Below, one piece after another: positions 16,284 through 25,209 of a stretch of 64,000 nt of DNA (its first letter is position 1; each line of letters starts with the position of its first letter). Position numbers and translations under genes: made by a program. Source of the DNA: Paracoccus denitrificans (GTDB lineage: Bacteria; Pseudomonadota; Alphaproteobacteria; Rhodobacterales; Rhodobacteraceae); assembly GCA_003240735.1 (NCBI GenBank), contig QFNE01000011.1, positions 1 to 64,000 of the forward strand, in the 5' to 3' direction. The notes beneath the pieces are model-generated. The model saw only the letters and a list, made by a program, of their open reading frames with translations, was not told the origin of the DNA and did no database searches.

Positions 16284-19097
16284 TCAGACGCCGGGCGCGT
16301 CTGCCGGCCGCTCTGGTGGGCGGTCGGCGCGGTCGGCACCTTCACGGATGGCCTGACGCAGCTTTTTTTCCAGCGCATCGCGGCGGGACTGCTGGTGCAG
16401 CTTCAGGCCGAACGCGTCCTTGACGTAAAAGCTGTCGACGACCTGCGCGCCGTATGTCGCGATGACCGCGCTGACGATCTGGATGTGGTTCGCCGCCAGC
16501 GTCCGCGTCACGTCATAAAGCAGACCGGGGCGGTCGCGGGTGTCGACTTCGATGATGGTATAGATTTCGCTGCCTTCGTTATCAAAGGTGACATGGGTCG
16601 GAAACCGGAAGGCACGGTCGCGTTTCTTCAGCTTGTCGCGGTCGACAAGGGCCTCTCGTGGGACGACCTCTCCGGCCAGGGTGCGGTCGATCATACGGCG
16701 GAGACGGTCAAGGCGGTCGGATGCGTAGGGGCGCCCGGCCTCGTCCTGGACCCAGAACACGGCGGTCGCGAAGCCGTCGCGCGTGGTGTAGGTGCGAGCG
16801 TCGACGACGTTCGCGCCGACCAGCGCCAGCGCCCCGGTCAGCCGCGAAAAGATGCCCGGATGGTCGGCCAGAACGAACGCCGCGCGGGTCGCGTCGCGGG
16901 CCAGATCGGGGTGGAGGTCGATCCGGATTTCGTCGCCCGAGATGCCGTCCAGCAGATCGGCAAACACGCGTTGCGTTTCCGTGGGCAGTCCCTGCCAGTA
17001 GTTGTCGTAGTGGCGCCCGACTTCGGACCGGATCGCCTTGGGCTCCCACTTCTCGGCCGACAGCTGATGGCGCAGGGACCGGCGTGCCTCGTCCACGCGC
17101 TTTTCGCGGTTCGCTTCCTCCAGCCCGTTTTCCAGCGCGTCGGCCGTCTGGTCATAAAGCTTGCGCAGCAGGGCGGCCTTCCAGTTGTTCCAGGTGCCGG
17201 GGCCGACGCCTTTAATGTCGCAGACGGTCAGCACGGTCAGCAGGTCCAGCCTGCGGCGCGATTTCACCGCCTTGGCAAAGTCGCGCAGAGTGCGGGGGTC
17301 CGAGATGTCGCGTTTCTGCGCTACGTCGGACATCAGAAGGTGGTTGCGCACCAGCCATTCGATCGTCTCGACCTCGTCCTGCGGCAGGCCAAGGCGGACA
17401 CAGATCCGCCGAGCCAGCCGTGCGCCGACGATGGAGTGGTCTTCGGGAAGCCCCTTGCCGATGTCGTGAAGCAGCACCGCAAGATAGATCACGCGCCGGT
17501 TGGTCCCCTTGTCAAGCATGATCCGCGTGACCAGCGGCAGGTCGTCCGTTTCCTCGCCCCGCTCGATCGCGGCAAGGGCGATCATGCATTGGATCAGATG
17601 CTCGTCGACGGTGAAGTGGTGATAGACGTTGAACTGCATCATCGCGACGATGCGGTCGAATTCAGGGATGAACGCGCCTAGCACGCCCAGTTCGTTCATC
17701 CGCCGCAGTGCCCGTTCGGGCGTGCCGTGCTTGAGCAGCAGTTCCAGAAACAATTGCACGGCCTGCGGGTCAGATCGAACGTCGTCGTCAATCAGATCAA
17801 GGTTGGCTGCGACCAGACGCATCGCTTCGGGGTGCAGCAGCAACCCCGTGCGCAACGCTTCGGAAAACAGGCGCAGGATGTTCAGGGGGTCTTTCAGGAA
17901 GGTAACCGGGTCGGCGATGTCCAGCCGTCCCTGTTGATCTGTGAAGCCGGGGCGCAGACGCTTTTTGCGTCGCAGAACGCCGATCAGGGGCGCGCGGTAC
18001 AGATGCCGCGCCTCAAGCGCGGTCAGGAACACGCGTGTCAGCTCACCCACGCGAGTCGCGTGGCGGAAATAATCCTGCATAAAGATTTCGACCGCGCGAC
18101 GCCCGCCGGCGTCGTGGTATCCCATCCGCTGCGCGGTTTCCAACTGCAGGTCGAACGACAGCGTATCGACCGCGCGACCGGTGATCAGGTGCAGGTGGCA
18201 GCGGACGGCCCACATGAAGTCTTCGGCCTGCCAGAAGGTCGCGTGTTCGTCGCGGGTAAAGAAACCAAGATCGACCAGCTCGACCGCGCGGTCGACGCGG
18301 TGGATGTATTTGGCGATCCAGTAAAGCGTCTGCAGATCGCGCAGGCCGCCTTTGCCTTCCTTGACGTTCGGCTCCAGCACGTAACGCTGGCCGCCCTGGC
18401 GCAGGTGGCGGGCGTCGCGTTCGGCAAGCTTCGCCTCGATGAACTGGGGGACGGTGCGTTCGAAAAGCTCGGGCCAGAGGCGGGTGCGCAGTTCTTCGGC
18501 GATGACGGCGTCACCGCAGACAAGCCGGTGTTCCAGAAGGCTGGTGCGGATGGTCATATCGGCTTCGCCGAGGCGCAGGCATTCGGCCACGCTGCGGGTC
18601 GACTGGCCGACCTTCAGCTTCAGATCCCACAGCATGTACAGGATCGATTCGACGACGCTTTCCGCCCAGCCGGTGGATTTGTGCGGGGTCAGAAACAGCA
18701 GGTCTACGTCGGAGTGGGGTGCCATTTCAGCGCGGCCATAGCCCCCGACGGCGATGACGGCCAGTCGTTCGGCCACGGTCTGGCCGTTCTGTGGGTGCAG
18801 CCGGGTCACGGCAACGTGGTGGGTGGCGCGCACGACGGCGTCAGTCAGCGCCGCGATCGCACGGACAGTTTCGCGTGCGGCGCGGGGGTGGGTGTCGAAC
18901 CCGTTCAGGATGTCGTCCAGCGCCTCGGCCCGGGATGCGGCGATGGCCTGTACGGTCGCTGCCCGAATCTCTCGGTGATCGGTCAACCCGGCAAGCTGTT
19001 CGTCCAGCAGGGCGTGAAAGCGGTCCGTGTCGAAAATGACGTGCGCCCCGGGCAATGCCGGGGCGCTTTGGTAGGTGGCAGAGGCGCTATCGCTCAA
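16284..19097 (-). CDS. glnD: bifunctional uridylyltransferase/uridylyl-removing enzyme
   Basis: Nitrogen sensor that uridylylates or deuridylylates PII proteins in response to glutamine. 937 residues in the usual order: nucleotidyltransferase (GGYGRAEMAPHSDVDLLFL, residues ~118-136, with the GX10DxD-type metal site), GlnD PII-uridylyltransferase helical region, HD domain (AVLLHDIGKGLPEDHS, residues ~500), and two C-terminal ACT domains for glutamine sensing (the last begins at EVDTRDRPGLLYDVTRTL). All motifs are intact. It starts 2 nt after the stop of the upstream lipoprotein gene. Confidence 0.97.
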   Translation of the reverse strand: MSDSASATYQSAPALPGAHVIFDTDRFHALLDEQLAGLTDHREIRAATVQAIAASRAEALDDILNGFDTHPRAARETVRAIAALTDAVVRATHHVAVTRLHPQNGQTVAERLAVIAVGGYGRAEMAPHSDVDLLFLTPHKSTGWAESVVESILYMLWDLKLKVGQSTRSVAECLRLGEADMTIRTSLLEHRLVCGDAVIAEELRTRLWPELFERTVPQFIEAKLAERDARHLRQGGQRYVLEPNVKEGKGGLRDLQTLYWIAKYIHRVDRAVELVDLGFFTRDEHATFWQAEDFMWAVRCHLHLITGRAVDTLSFDLQLETAQRMGYHDAGGRRAVEIFMQDYFRHATRVGELTRVFLTALEARHLYRAPLIGVLRRKKRLRPGFTDQQGRLDIADPVTFLKDPLNILRLFSEALRTGLLLHPEAMRLVAANLDLIDDDVRSDPQAVQLFLELLLKHGTPERALRRMNELGVLGAFIPEFDRIVAMMQFNVYHHFTVDEHLIQCMIALAAIERGEETDDLPLVTRIMLDKGTNRRVIYLAVLLHDIGKGLPEDHSIVGARLARRICVRLGLPQDEVETIEWLVRNHLLMSDVAQKRDISDPRTLRDFAKAVKSRRRLDLLTVLTVCDIKGVGPGTWNNWKAALLRKLYDQTADALENGLEEANREKRVDEARRSLRHQLSAEKWEPKAIRSEVGRHYDNYWQGLPTETQRVFADLLDGISGDEIRIDLHPDLARDATRAAFVLADHPGIFSRLTGALALVGANVVDARTYTTRDGFATAVFWVQDEAGRPYASDRLDRLRRMIDRTLAGEVVPREALVDRDKLKKRDRAFRFPTHVTFDNEGSEIYTIIEVDTRDRPGLLYDVTRTLAANHIQIVSAVIATYGAQVVDSFYVKDAFGLKLHQQSRRDALEKKLRQAIREGADRADRPPERPADAPGV

Positions 19098-19099
19098 GA

Positions 19100-20338
19100 T
19101 CAGAAACCGGTGCCGCGGAAGCTGTTGGGGGCGGCGTCGATGATGACGACGCGCTGGTTCTGGATCGTGGCGATGGACAGGGCGCGCTGGTTGGTTCCGT
19201 CGGGACGCAGACGGAACGCCCCGTCGACACCTGCAAAACCGGCACCCGTGGTCAGGCCTGCCGTGGTGACCGCGTTCGCGCGACCGGCGCGCACCAGCGA
19301 TGCCACGGCCGAGACCGCGTCATAGCCCATGCTTGCCAGCTGGTGGGGCTGTTCGCCGTAGGTCTGGCGATAACGTTGCGCGAAAGCCTGCTGACGCGCC
19401 AGATCAGGAACCGCAAACCAGCCGCCTTGGACGCCGGGCAGCTGCAGGCGCGTCGCCGGCAGATCCCAGCGGGTCAGGCCCATGAACTGCGCATCGGCCG
19501 ATGACACGCCGGCCTTGTTCAGGCCAGTGGTCAGGAAGGGCAGCACCTCGGGGTGGTTGGCGGTCATGAAGATCGCATCGGCCTGACGCGCCTTGGCGAT
19601 GGCAGCGACCTGCGGGATGATCGCGTCGATGCCGGTCTGCGACACCGGGTGGGTCGCCTTGCCGGCCAGCGTGGCGCGGTTGCGCGAAATCGCGCTTTCG
19701 ATCGCGCGTGCGCCGATCTGTCCGGAAATGTCATCCTCGGCCACGACCAGCACGCGGCGTTTGCCTTGTCGCACGCCGTAATTCACCAGCCGGTCCGCCA
19801 CGTTGGCGAACGTGTTGCCCAGCACGAACACGTTGCCGCCCGCGATTTCGGGGTTGTTCGAGAAGCTGAGGACGTTGACCTGACCTGCAACCGCGCTGCC
19901 GGCGGCATTGGCCGCGTCGGCGTGCAGCGGCCCGACGATGATCTTGGCACCTTCCGCGACGGCCTGCTTGGCCTTGGCCGCGGCGACGCCCGCATCGCTG
20001 CCGGTCTCATAGACGCGCAGATCGATGCGCGCGCCTTGCGCATCGGCAGCGGCCATCTTGGCAGAGTTGGTGATGGACCGGGAAATCCGCTCCAGCTCTG
20101 CATCACCGGTGCCGCCGGGGACCAGCAGAGCCACTTGGACGGGTTGGGACGGATCGATGGTCGGGCCGACCTGCGGGCCCCGCGCAGCACCACCTTCGGA
20201 CAGCGGCTGACACGCCGCAAGAAGCGTGGCGGCCGCAATTGCGCCCAGACGCATCAACGGACGCTGAAACGCGCCACTTTGGCCCGAAAGTCGAAAGGTT
20301 CTGCGCACGCGGTCGCGCGTCAAGGCGGCAAGGGTCAT
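19100..20338 (-). CDS. penicillin-binding protein activator (LpoA-like periplasmic-binding lipoprotein)
   Basis: 412 residues from the ATG at 20338. A basic N terminus leads into a hydrophobic stretch and lipobox (MRLGAIAAATLLAACQP), so it is probably an outer-membrane lipoprotein; an internal ATG at the MRLG position is an alternative start. The rest is a type I periplasmic-binding fold as in the C-terminal domain of LpoA (LLVPGGTGDAELERIS, KIIVGPLHADAANAAG, MGLTRWDLP). LpoA activates PBP1A. The gene is divergent from rsmI, the same neighbour it has in E. coli (yraM next to yraL), which supports the call. Confidence 0.85.
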   Translation of the reverse strand: MTLAALTRDRVRRTFRLSGQSGAFQRPLMRLGAIAAATLLAACQPLSEGGAARGPQVGPTIDPSQPVQVALLVPGGTGDAELERISRSITNSAKMAAADAQGARIDLRVYETGSDAGVAAAKAKQAVAEGAKIIVGPLHADAANAAGSAVAGQVNVLSFSNNPEIAGGNVFVLGNTFANVADRLVNYGVRQGKRRVLVVAEDDISGQIGARAIESAISRNRATLAGKATHPVSQTGIDAIIPQVAAIAKARQADAIFMTANHPEVLPFLTTGLNKAGVSSADAQFMGLTRWDLPATRLQLPGVQGGWFAVPDLARQQAFAQRYRQTYGEQPHQLASMGYDAVSAVASLVRAGRANAVTTAGLTTGAGFAGVDGAFRLRPDGTNQRALSIATIQNQRVVIIDAAPNSFRGTGF

Positions 20339-20457
20339 CGTGGTATCCCGTAAAACAACTGACAAGGAAAAGACGGATTCGATGGCGTCAGGGTAGCCAC
20401 AGTGTGCGAATGCTGGCAACCTGCCCATCCTGCACGCCGAGACGAAAGTTACCCCAT

Positions 20458-21351
20458 ATGAGCACGACATCGACCAGCGCGCCCGAGGATGGCGCCGCGC
20501 CAGAAAGCGGCACGCTTGCGGCTGGGCTGTATCTGGTGGCGACGCCGATCGGGAACGCCCGCGACATAACGCTACGTGCGCTGGATATCCTGCGCGACGC
20601 CGATGTTCTGGCGGCAGAGGATACGCGGCGGCTGCGCCAGCTTTTAGCGATCCACGGCGTGCCGTTGGCAGGTCGGCGGATCATCGCCCATCACGATCAC
20701 AACGCAGCCAAAAGCGCAGGCCCGATCATCGCGGCGATCCGCGACGGCAAATCGGTGGCCTATGCCTCGGACGCGGGAACGCCGATGATCGCTGATCCGG
20801 GGTATACGCTGGTGGATCAGGCGGTCGCGGCGGGATTGCCGGTCCATGGCATCCCGGGCGCGTCCGCCGTCCTGACAGCGCTGACGATCGCGGGCCTTCC
20901 AACGGATCGGTTCCTGTTCGCGGGCTTTCCCCCAGCGCCCATGGGGCAGCGCCGCACGTGGCTTTCCGACGTCGCAAAAATTGCGGCGACCGTGGTTCTT
21001 TACGAAAGCCCGAGGCGCGTTAACGAAACATTGGGAATTCTGTGCGACATCGAACCCGGTCGGGGTATCGTGCTGTGTCGCGAACTGACAAAACGGTTTG
21101 AAGAAACCCTGCGGGGCAGCGTGACGGATCTGCTGGGCAGGCTGCAGGATGTTGAATTGAAGGGTGAGGTCGTCCTTATCCTGGCGCCACCGGCACCTGT
21201 CGTTATCGGTGATGATGACGTTCGGGCGGCCCTGACCAGACGGCTGGGGCATATGTCGGTCAAGGACGCGGCAAGTGAAGTGGCGGCGGAACTCGGGGTG
21301 GCGCGGAAGATGGCGTATCAGCTGGCGGTCGAAATGGGGAAAGACGGATGA
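20458..21351 (+). CDS. rsmI: 16S rRNA (cytidine(1402)-2'-O)-methyltransferase
   Basis: 297 residues from the ATG at 20458. It is a tetrapyrrole-methylase-fold SAM enzyme that 2'-O-methylates C1402 in the ribosomal decoding centre. Typical stretches are LYLVATPIGNARDITLRAL, AAEDTRRLRQLLAIH, YASDAGTPMIADPGY and PGASAVLTALTIAGLPTDRF. The upstream extension of the frame is antisense to the lipoprotein gene and is not used. It overlaps yraN by 4 nt (ATGA). Confidence 0.96.
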   Translation: MSTTSTSAPEDGAAPESGTLAAGLYLVATPIGNARDITLRALDILRDADVLAAEDTRRLRQLLAIHGVPLAGRRIIAHHDHNAAKSAGPIIAAIRDGKSVAYASDAGTPMIADPGYTLVDQAVAAGLPVHGIPGASAVLTALTIAGLPTDRFLFAGFPPAPMGQRRTWLSDVAKIAATVVLYESPRRVNETLGILCDIEPGRGIVLCRELTKRFEETLRGSVTDLLGRLQDVELKGEVVLILAPPAPVVIGDDDVRAALTRRLGHMSVKDAASEVAAELGVARKMAYQLAVEMGKDG

Positions 21352-21770
21352 CGATGCATCCAGCAGATGCGGCGATGCCGTGGCGCGCCGTACGGACGCG
21401 CGCGGGGAATACCGCCCGCGGTGTCACGGCACACGCCTCCGGCATGCGTGCCGAGGAACGGACCGCGGATCACTACACTGAACAGGGTTACCGGGTCGTC
21501 GCCCGGCGCTGGCGCAGCGCGTGGGGCGAAATCGATCTGATCGCCGAACGCGGTGGCGAATATGTGTTCGTCGAGGTCAAGAGGTCTGCCACGCATTCGC
21601 AGGCAGCCGCCCGGATCAATCGCCGGCAGATCGACCGCATCTGCAATGCGGCGATGGCGTTCTGCGATACGCTGGCCACCCGGTCACTGACCCTGATGCG
21701 GTTCGATGCCGCCTGCGTCGATGCGTCCGGCCAGATCGACGTCATCCAGAACGCGTTCGGGGGGAACTGA
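21348..21770 (+). CDS. yraN: YraN family protein (UPF0102, endonuclease-like fold)
   Basis: 140 residues. The core has the PD-(D/E)xK-like pattern of UPF0102: RAEERTADHYTEQGYRVVAR, then GEIDLIAERGGEYVFVEVKR (E-x-D...E-x-K) and a conserved Gln/Arg helix with RRQIDRICNAA. Predicted nuclease fold of unproven role. The N-terminal ~25 residues before the fold are variable. It is translationally coupled to rsmI through an ATGA overlap, a conserved pairing. Confidence 0.92.
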   Translation: MTMHPADAAMPWRAVRTRAGNTARGVTAHASGMRAEERTADHYTEQGYRVVARRWRSAWGEIDLIAERGGEYVFVEVKRSATHSQAAARINRRQIDRICNAAMAFCDTLATRSLTLMRFDAACVDASGQIDVIQNAFGGN

Positions 21771-21833
21771 ACGGTTGCAGAACCGCCGCGTGCGGGTGAC
21801 AAGGTCGCGATAACAAGCGGTCAGGACACGATC

Positions 21834-22793
21834 ATGGCGACGAAGCTGAAAGTGGCATTGCAGATGGACCCGATCGAGGATGTCTCGATTTCCGGGGATT
21901 CCACCTTTCGCCTTGGGCTCGAGGCGCAGGCCCGCGGGCATTCGCTGTTTCAGTATACCGTCGACAAGCTGATCTTCGACGAAGGACTGGTGCTGGCGAC
22001 CGGACGCGATGTCGAACTGCAGTCGGTCAAGGGCGACCATGTCAGCTTCGGCGACTGGCGGCAGGTCGATCTGTCGGAATTCGACGTGATCTGGCTGCGT
22101 CAGGATCCGCCGTTCGACATGGCCTATGTGACTTCCACCCATCTGCTGGAACGGCTTCACCCGCAGACCCTGGTGGTCAACGACCCGTTTTGGGTCCGGA
22201 ATTGCCCCGAAAAGCTGATGGTGCTGGACTTCCCTGACCTGACGCCGCCGACCATGATCGCGCGCGATCCGGCCTCGATCCGCGCCTTCCGCGACCGGCA
22301 CGGCGAAATCATCTTGAAGCCGCTTTACGGCAACGGCGGGGCCGGGGTGTTCCACTTGCGTCCCGACGACCCGAACCTGTCCTCGCTACTGGAGACATTC
22401 GCCTCGATCAACCGCGAGCCGATGATCGCGCAGAAATACCTGCCCGCGGTGGTGAATGGCGACAAGCGGGTGATCCTTGTCGATGGTGAACCGGTCGGCG
22501 CGATCAACCGCGTTCCCGCCAAGGGAGAGGCGCGGTCGAACATGCATGTGGGTGGCCGCCCTGAAAAGGTGGGCCTGACTGATCGCGAGCGGGAAATCTG
22601 CGCCCGCATCGGCCCGACCTTGCGCGAAAAGGGGCTGATCTTCGTCGGAATCGACGTGATCGACGGTTGGCTGACCGAAATCAACGTCACCTCGCCCACG
22701 GGCATTCAGGAGCTGGAGCGATTTGACGGCGTCAACGCTGCCGAACTGATCTGGCAGGCGATCGAGGCAAAGCTGGATCAGGGCTTCGTCTGA
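21834..22793 (+). CDS. gshB: glutathione synthase
   Basis: 319-residue ATP-grasp ligase joining gamma-glutamylcysteine and glycine. N-terminal prokaryotic GSH-synthase domain (LKVALQMDPIEDV, WLRQDPPFDMAYVTSTHLLE); ATP-grasp with ILKPLYGNGGAGVFHLR and the C-terminal VINVTSPTGIQE-type motif (here EINVTSPTGIQELERFDG). Length is as in E. coli. It lies 63 nt after yraN and is probably in the same transcript. It ends at a strong terminator shared with tsf. Confidence 0.97.
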   Translation: MATKLKVALQMDPIEDVSISGDSTFRLGLEAQARGHSLFQYTVDKLIFDEGLVLATGRDVELQSVKGDHVSFGDWRQVDLSEFDVIWLRQDPPFDMAYVTSTHLLERLHPQTLVVNDPFWVRNCPEKLMVLDFPDLTPPTMIARDPASIRAFRDRHGEIILKPLYGNGGAGVFHLRPDDPNLSSLLETFASINREPMIAQKYLPAVVNGDKRVILVDGEPVGAINRVPAKGEARSNMHVGGRPEKVGLTDREREICARIGPTLREKGLIFVGIDVIDGWLTEINVTSPTGIQELERFDGVNAAELIWQAIEAKLDQGFV

Positions 22794-22825
22794 CGAACCG
22801 ACGCCTCAATCTGTCATCCAACGAA

Positions 22826-22853
22826 AAACGCCGGCCCAATCGGGCCGGCGTTT
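22826..22853. terminator. bidirectional terminator between gshB and tsf
   Basis: Perfect 12-bp stem, arms 22826-22837 and 22842-22853 (AAACGCCGGCCC and its complement), 4-nt loop, A-tract before and T-tract after. It serves both convergent genes. Confidence 0.85.
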
Positions 22854-22875
22854 CCTATAGAATGGGCTGATAAAT

Positions 22876-23769
22876 TCAGCCGCCAGCGAGGGTCTTGGCC
22901 ACTTCCGCGGCGAAGTCTTCCTCTTTCTTCTCGATGCCTTCGCCCACGGCGACACGCGCGAACGCGGTCACTTCAACGCCTGCGTCTTTCGCGGCCTGAG
23001 CCACGGTGACGTCCGGGTTGATGACGAATTTCTGGCCCAGCAGCGTCACTTCTTCGAAGTATTTCGCCATGCGGCCGACGATCATCTTTTCGATGACCGC
23101 GTCCGGTTTGCCGGATTCGCGCGCCTGTTCGGTCAGAACCGACTTTTCACGTTCGACCAGCGCCGGGTCCAGATCGGCCTCGGACAGCGAAGCGGGCGAG
23201 GTTGCCGCGATGTGCATCGCGATCTGCTTGCCGATTTCCTGCGCCTTGTCTTTCGGGCCGCTCAGCGCGACCAGCACGCCGATCTTGCCCATGCCATCAG
23301 CGGCGGCGTTGTGGACATAGGACACCACGGTTTCGCCATCGACGGACTGCACGCGGCGCAGCGTCATGTTTTCACCGATGCGGGCGATGGCGGCAGTCAG
23401 TGTCTCGGCGACGGTCGAGCCGTTCAGCGACGCGGCCTTGACGGCTTCGACATCATTGGTGCCTGCATCCAGCGCGACTTGCGCGATGTCACGAACCAGT
23501 TTCTGGAAATCGGCGTTCTTGGCGACGAAGTCGGTCTCCGAGTTCAGCTCGACAGCAACACCACGACCATCCTTGACGGCCACGCCGACAAGGCCCTCGG
23601 CAGCCACGCGGCCCGATTTCTTGGCGGCTTTCGCCAGACCCTTGGTGCGCAGCCAGTCAACCGCGGCTTCCATGTCGCCGTTGTTTTCTTCCAGCGCCTT
23701 CTTGGCGTCCATCATGCCTGCGCCGGTCGACTCGCGCAGTTCTTTAACCATTGCGGCTGAAATCGCCAT
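22876..23769 (-). CDS. tsf: elongation factor Ts
   Basis: 297 residues. Guanine-nucleotide exchange factor for EF-Tu. N-terminal UBA-like domain with VKELRESTGAGMMDAKKAL, then the core with the conserved ELNSETDFVAKN. Two coiled subdomains follow, as in the short bacterial form. It is transcribed with rpsB, 84 nt upstream, the near-universal bacterial pairing. A hairpin lies in the gap between them. Confidence 0.98.
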   Translation of the reverse strand: MAISAAMVKELRESTGAGMMDAKKALEENNGDMEAAVDWLRTKGLAKAAKKSGRVAAEGLVGVAVKDGRGVAVELNSETDFVAKNADFQKLVRDIAQVALDAGTNDVEAVKAASLNGSTVAETLTAAIARIGENMTLRRVQSVDGETVVSYVHNAAADGMGKIGVLVALSGPKDKAQEIGKQIAMHIAATSPASLSEADLDPALVEREKSVLTEQARESGKPDAVIEKMIVGRMAKYFEEVTLLGQKFVINPDVTVAQAAKDAGVEVTAFARVAVGEGIEKKEEDFAAEVAKTLAGG

Positions 23770-23794
23770 CTGGTCTCTCCTTTGTGTCTAAACG

Positions 23795-23820
23795 ATCAGG
23801 CGAGGTTACCCCCGCCTGAT
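23795..23820 (-). promoter_or_regulatory. rpsB-tsf intercistronic hairpin
   Basis: ATCAGGCG (23795-23802) pairs with CGCCTGAT (23813-23820) around a 10-nt loop that can pair partly further. No T-run follows on the minus strand, so it looks like an attenuator or RNA-processing hairpin rather than a full terminator. Confidence 0.5.
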
Positions 23821-23853
23821 GAATGCCGTGCGACGTGGATGAGGCGAGGCCGA

Positions 23854-24633
23854 TCAGGCCTGCGCTTCGGTCTCGACTTCTTCGACGTCCAGCTCTTCGG
23901 TCGGAGCTTCGGTCAGCGCACCAAGGTCGACGCCCGCCGCGCCCATCTGGGCCGACATGCCGTCCAGCGCCGCGCGCGCGACCAGATCGCAGTACAGCGC
24001 GATGGCGCGTGCCGCGTCATCGTTGCCCGGGATCACATAGTCGACGCCCTTGGGCGAGGTGTTGGTGTCCACGACAGCCACAACCGGGATCCCCAGTTTC
24101 TTGGCTTCCAGGATGGCCAGATCTTCCTTGCTGACGTCGATGACGAACAGCAGGTCGGGCAGACCGCCCATTTCACGGATCCCGCCGAGCGAGGCCTGCA
24201 GTTTGGCCTGCTCACGCTCCATGCCCAGACGCTCTTTTTTGGTCAGGCCTTCGGCGCCGCCTTCCAGAGCTTCGTCGATGGATTTCAGACGCTGGATCGA
24301 CTGGGAAACGGTTTTCCAGTTGGTCAGCGTGCCGCCCAGCCAGCGGTGGTTCATGTAGAACTGCGCCGATTTTTCGGCAGCGTCCGCGATCGGCTTCTGG
24401 GCCTGACGCTTGGTGCCGACGAACAGGACGCGGCCGCCTTTGGCGACGGTGTCACGCACGACTTGCAGCGCCTGTTCCAGCATTGGAACGGTCTGCGTCA
24501 GGTCGATGATGTGGATGCCGTTGCGGTCGCCATAGATGTACTCGGCCATCCGCGGGTTCCAGCGCTGAGTCTGGTGACCATAGTGAACGCCAGCCTCGAG
24601 CAGCTGACGCATGGAGAAATCAGGAAGCGCCAT
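23854..24633 (-). CDS. rpsB: 30S ribosomal protein S2
   Basis: 259 residues from the ATG at 24633 (MALPDFSMRQLLEAGVHYGH), which has an AAGGAA Shine-Dalgarno at normal spacing; an ATG six bases earlier is too close to it. Typical S2 motifs are GVHYGHQTQRWNPRM, NHRWLGGTLTNWKT and IPVVAVVDTNTSP. An acidic C-terminal tail (APTEELDVEEVETEAQA) extends beyond the E. coli protein, as is common in alphaproteobacteria. Confidence 0.97.
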   Translation of the reverse strand: MALPDFSMRQLLEAGVHYGHQTQRWNPRMAEYIYGDRNGIHIIDLTQTVPMLEQALQVVRDTVAKGGRVLFVGTKRQAQKPIADAAEKSAQFYMNHRWLGGTLTNWKTVSQSIQRLKSIDEALEGGAEGLTKKERLGMEREQAKLQASLGGIREMGGLPDLLFVIDVSKEDLAILEAKKLGIPVVAVVDTNTSPKGVDYVIPGNDDAARAIALYCDLVARAALDGMSAQMGAAGVDLGALTEAPTEELDVEEVETEAQA

Positions 24634-24837
24634 ATCCATTTCCTTTCCGGTTTGCGCCTTGGCAAGGGATTCAGACTGACGACGTCAGCCCAACCGGTGG
24701 ACCCTCCAGAACTCCTGCAAAGCCCGCCCTCACCTGTGAAGTGTGCGCGCGTTACCGCAGATTTACGCGCGCCGCAAGGGTCACGCCCAATTAGATAGGC
24801 CGCCTTTTACACAGATCGGGCGGTTTGCCGGTGTGCG

Positions 24838-24852
24838 TCAACCAAACCTTAA
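24838..24852 (+). promoter_or_regulatory. CtrA-like box upstream of the chemosensory operon
   Basis: TCAA-N7-TTAA (24838-24841, 24849-24852), one mismatch from the CtrA consensus TTAA-N7-TTAA, 63 nt before the first gene of the operon. CtrA control of chemotaxis genes is established in several Rhodobacterales; binding here is inferred. Confidence 0.5.
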
Positions 24853-24915
24853 ACCCTGCCACGCTAGGACCGGGCAGGCGGCACAGGTGGGGCGGTGAAT
24901 GGGTCGGGGTACAAA

Positions 24916-25209
24916 ATGGGTGCGGTCATGTCGGTGATCCTGCCGGCGCGATTGGATCTGGCAACGGTGACCGAGGTGGCCGAGCAGATCATCGCATGGC
25001 GGGGCCAGCCATTGGTCATCGACGCCAGTGAGCTTCGTCATCTGGGTGGGTTGGGGCTGCAGCTGCTGCTGGCCGTGCAGGCAACGTGGCAGGCTGACGG
25101 GTTGCCCTTCGCCGTCATCCACCCGTCAGATGCATATGAGCTCGGGTTGCGGACATTCGGGCTGGAAACCGGCCATTTCGCAAACCACACCGCGTCGGAT
25201 GCTGCGTGA
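24916..25209 (+). CDS. STAS-domain protein of the chemosensory operon
   Basis: 97 residues from the ATG at 24916 (GGGTCGGGG just upstream); a GTG at 24895 would add seven residues. The whole protein is a STAS/SpoIIAA-like fold: LVIDASELRHLGGLGLQLLL. In SpoIIAA the loop here is D-S-S-G with the phosphorylated Ser; in this protein the loop is L-G-G-L-G, so it cannot be phosphorylated there. Small STAS proteins of this kind stand next to cheY/cheA in many alphaproteobacteria, probably as a scaffold or modulator. It overlaps the next start by one base (TGATG). Confidence 0.85.
   Translation: MGAVMSVILPARLDLATVTEVAEQIIAWRGQPLVIDASELRHLGGLGLQLLLAVQATWQADGLPFAVIHPSDAYELGLRTFGLETGHFANHTASDAA

Noticed and set aside
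16272..19325. Long plus-strand open frames (469 and 532 codons) opposite glnD
   Set aside because: glnD has all motifs on the minus strand; the plus-strand frames are composition artefacts of high-GC third positions.
23782..24798. 338-codon open frame opposite rpsB
   Set aside because: Shadow of rpsB, which has unmistakable S2 motifs.
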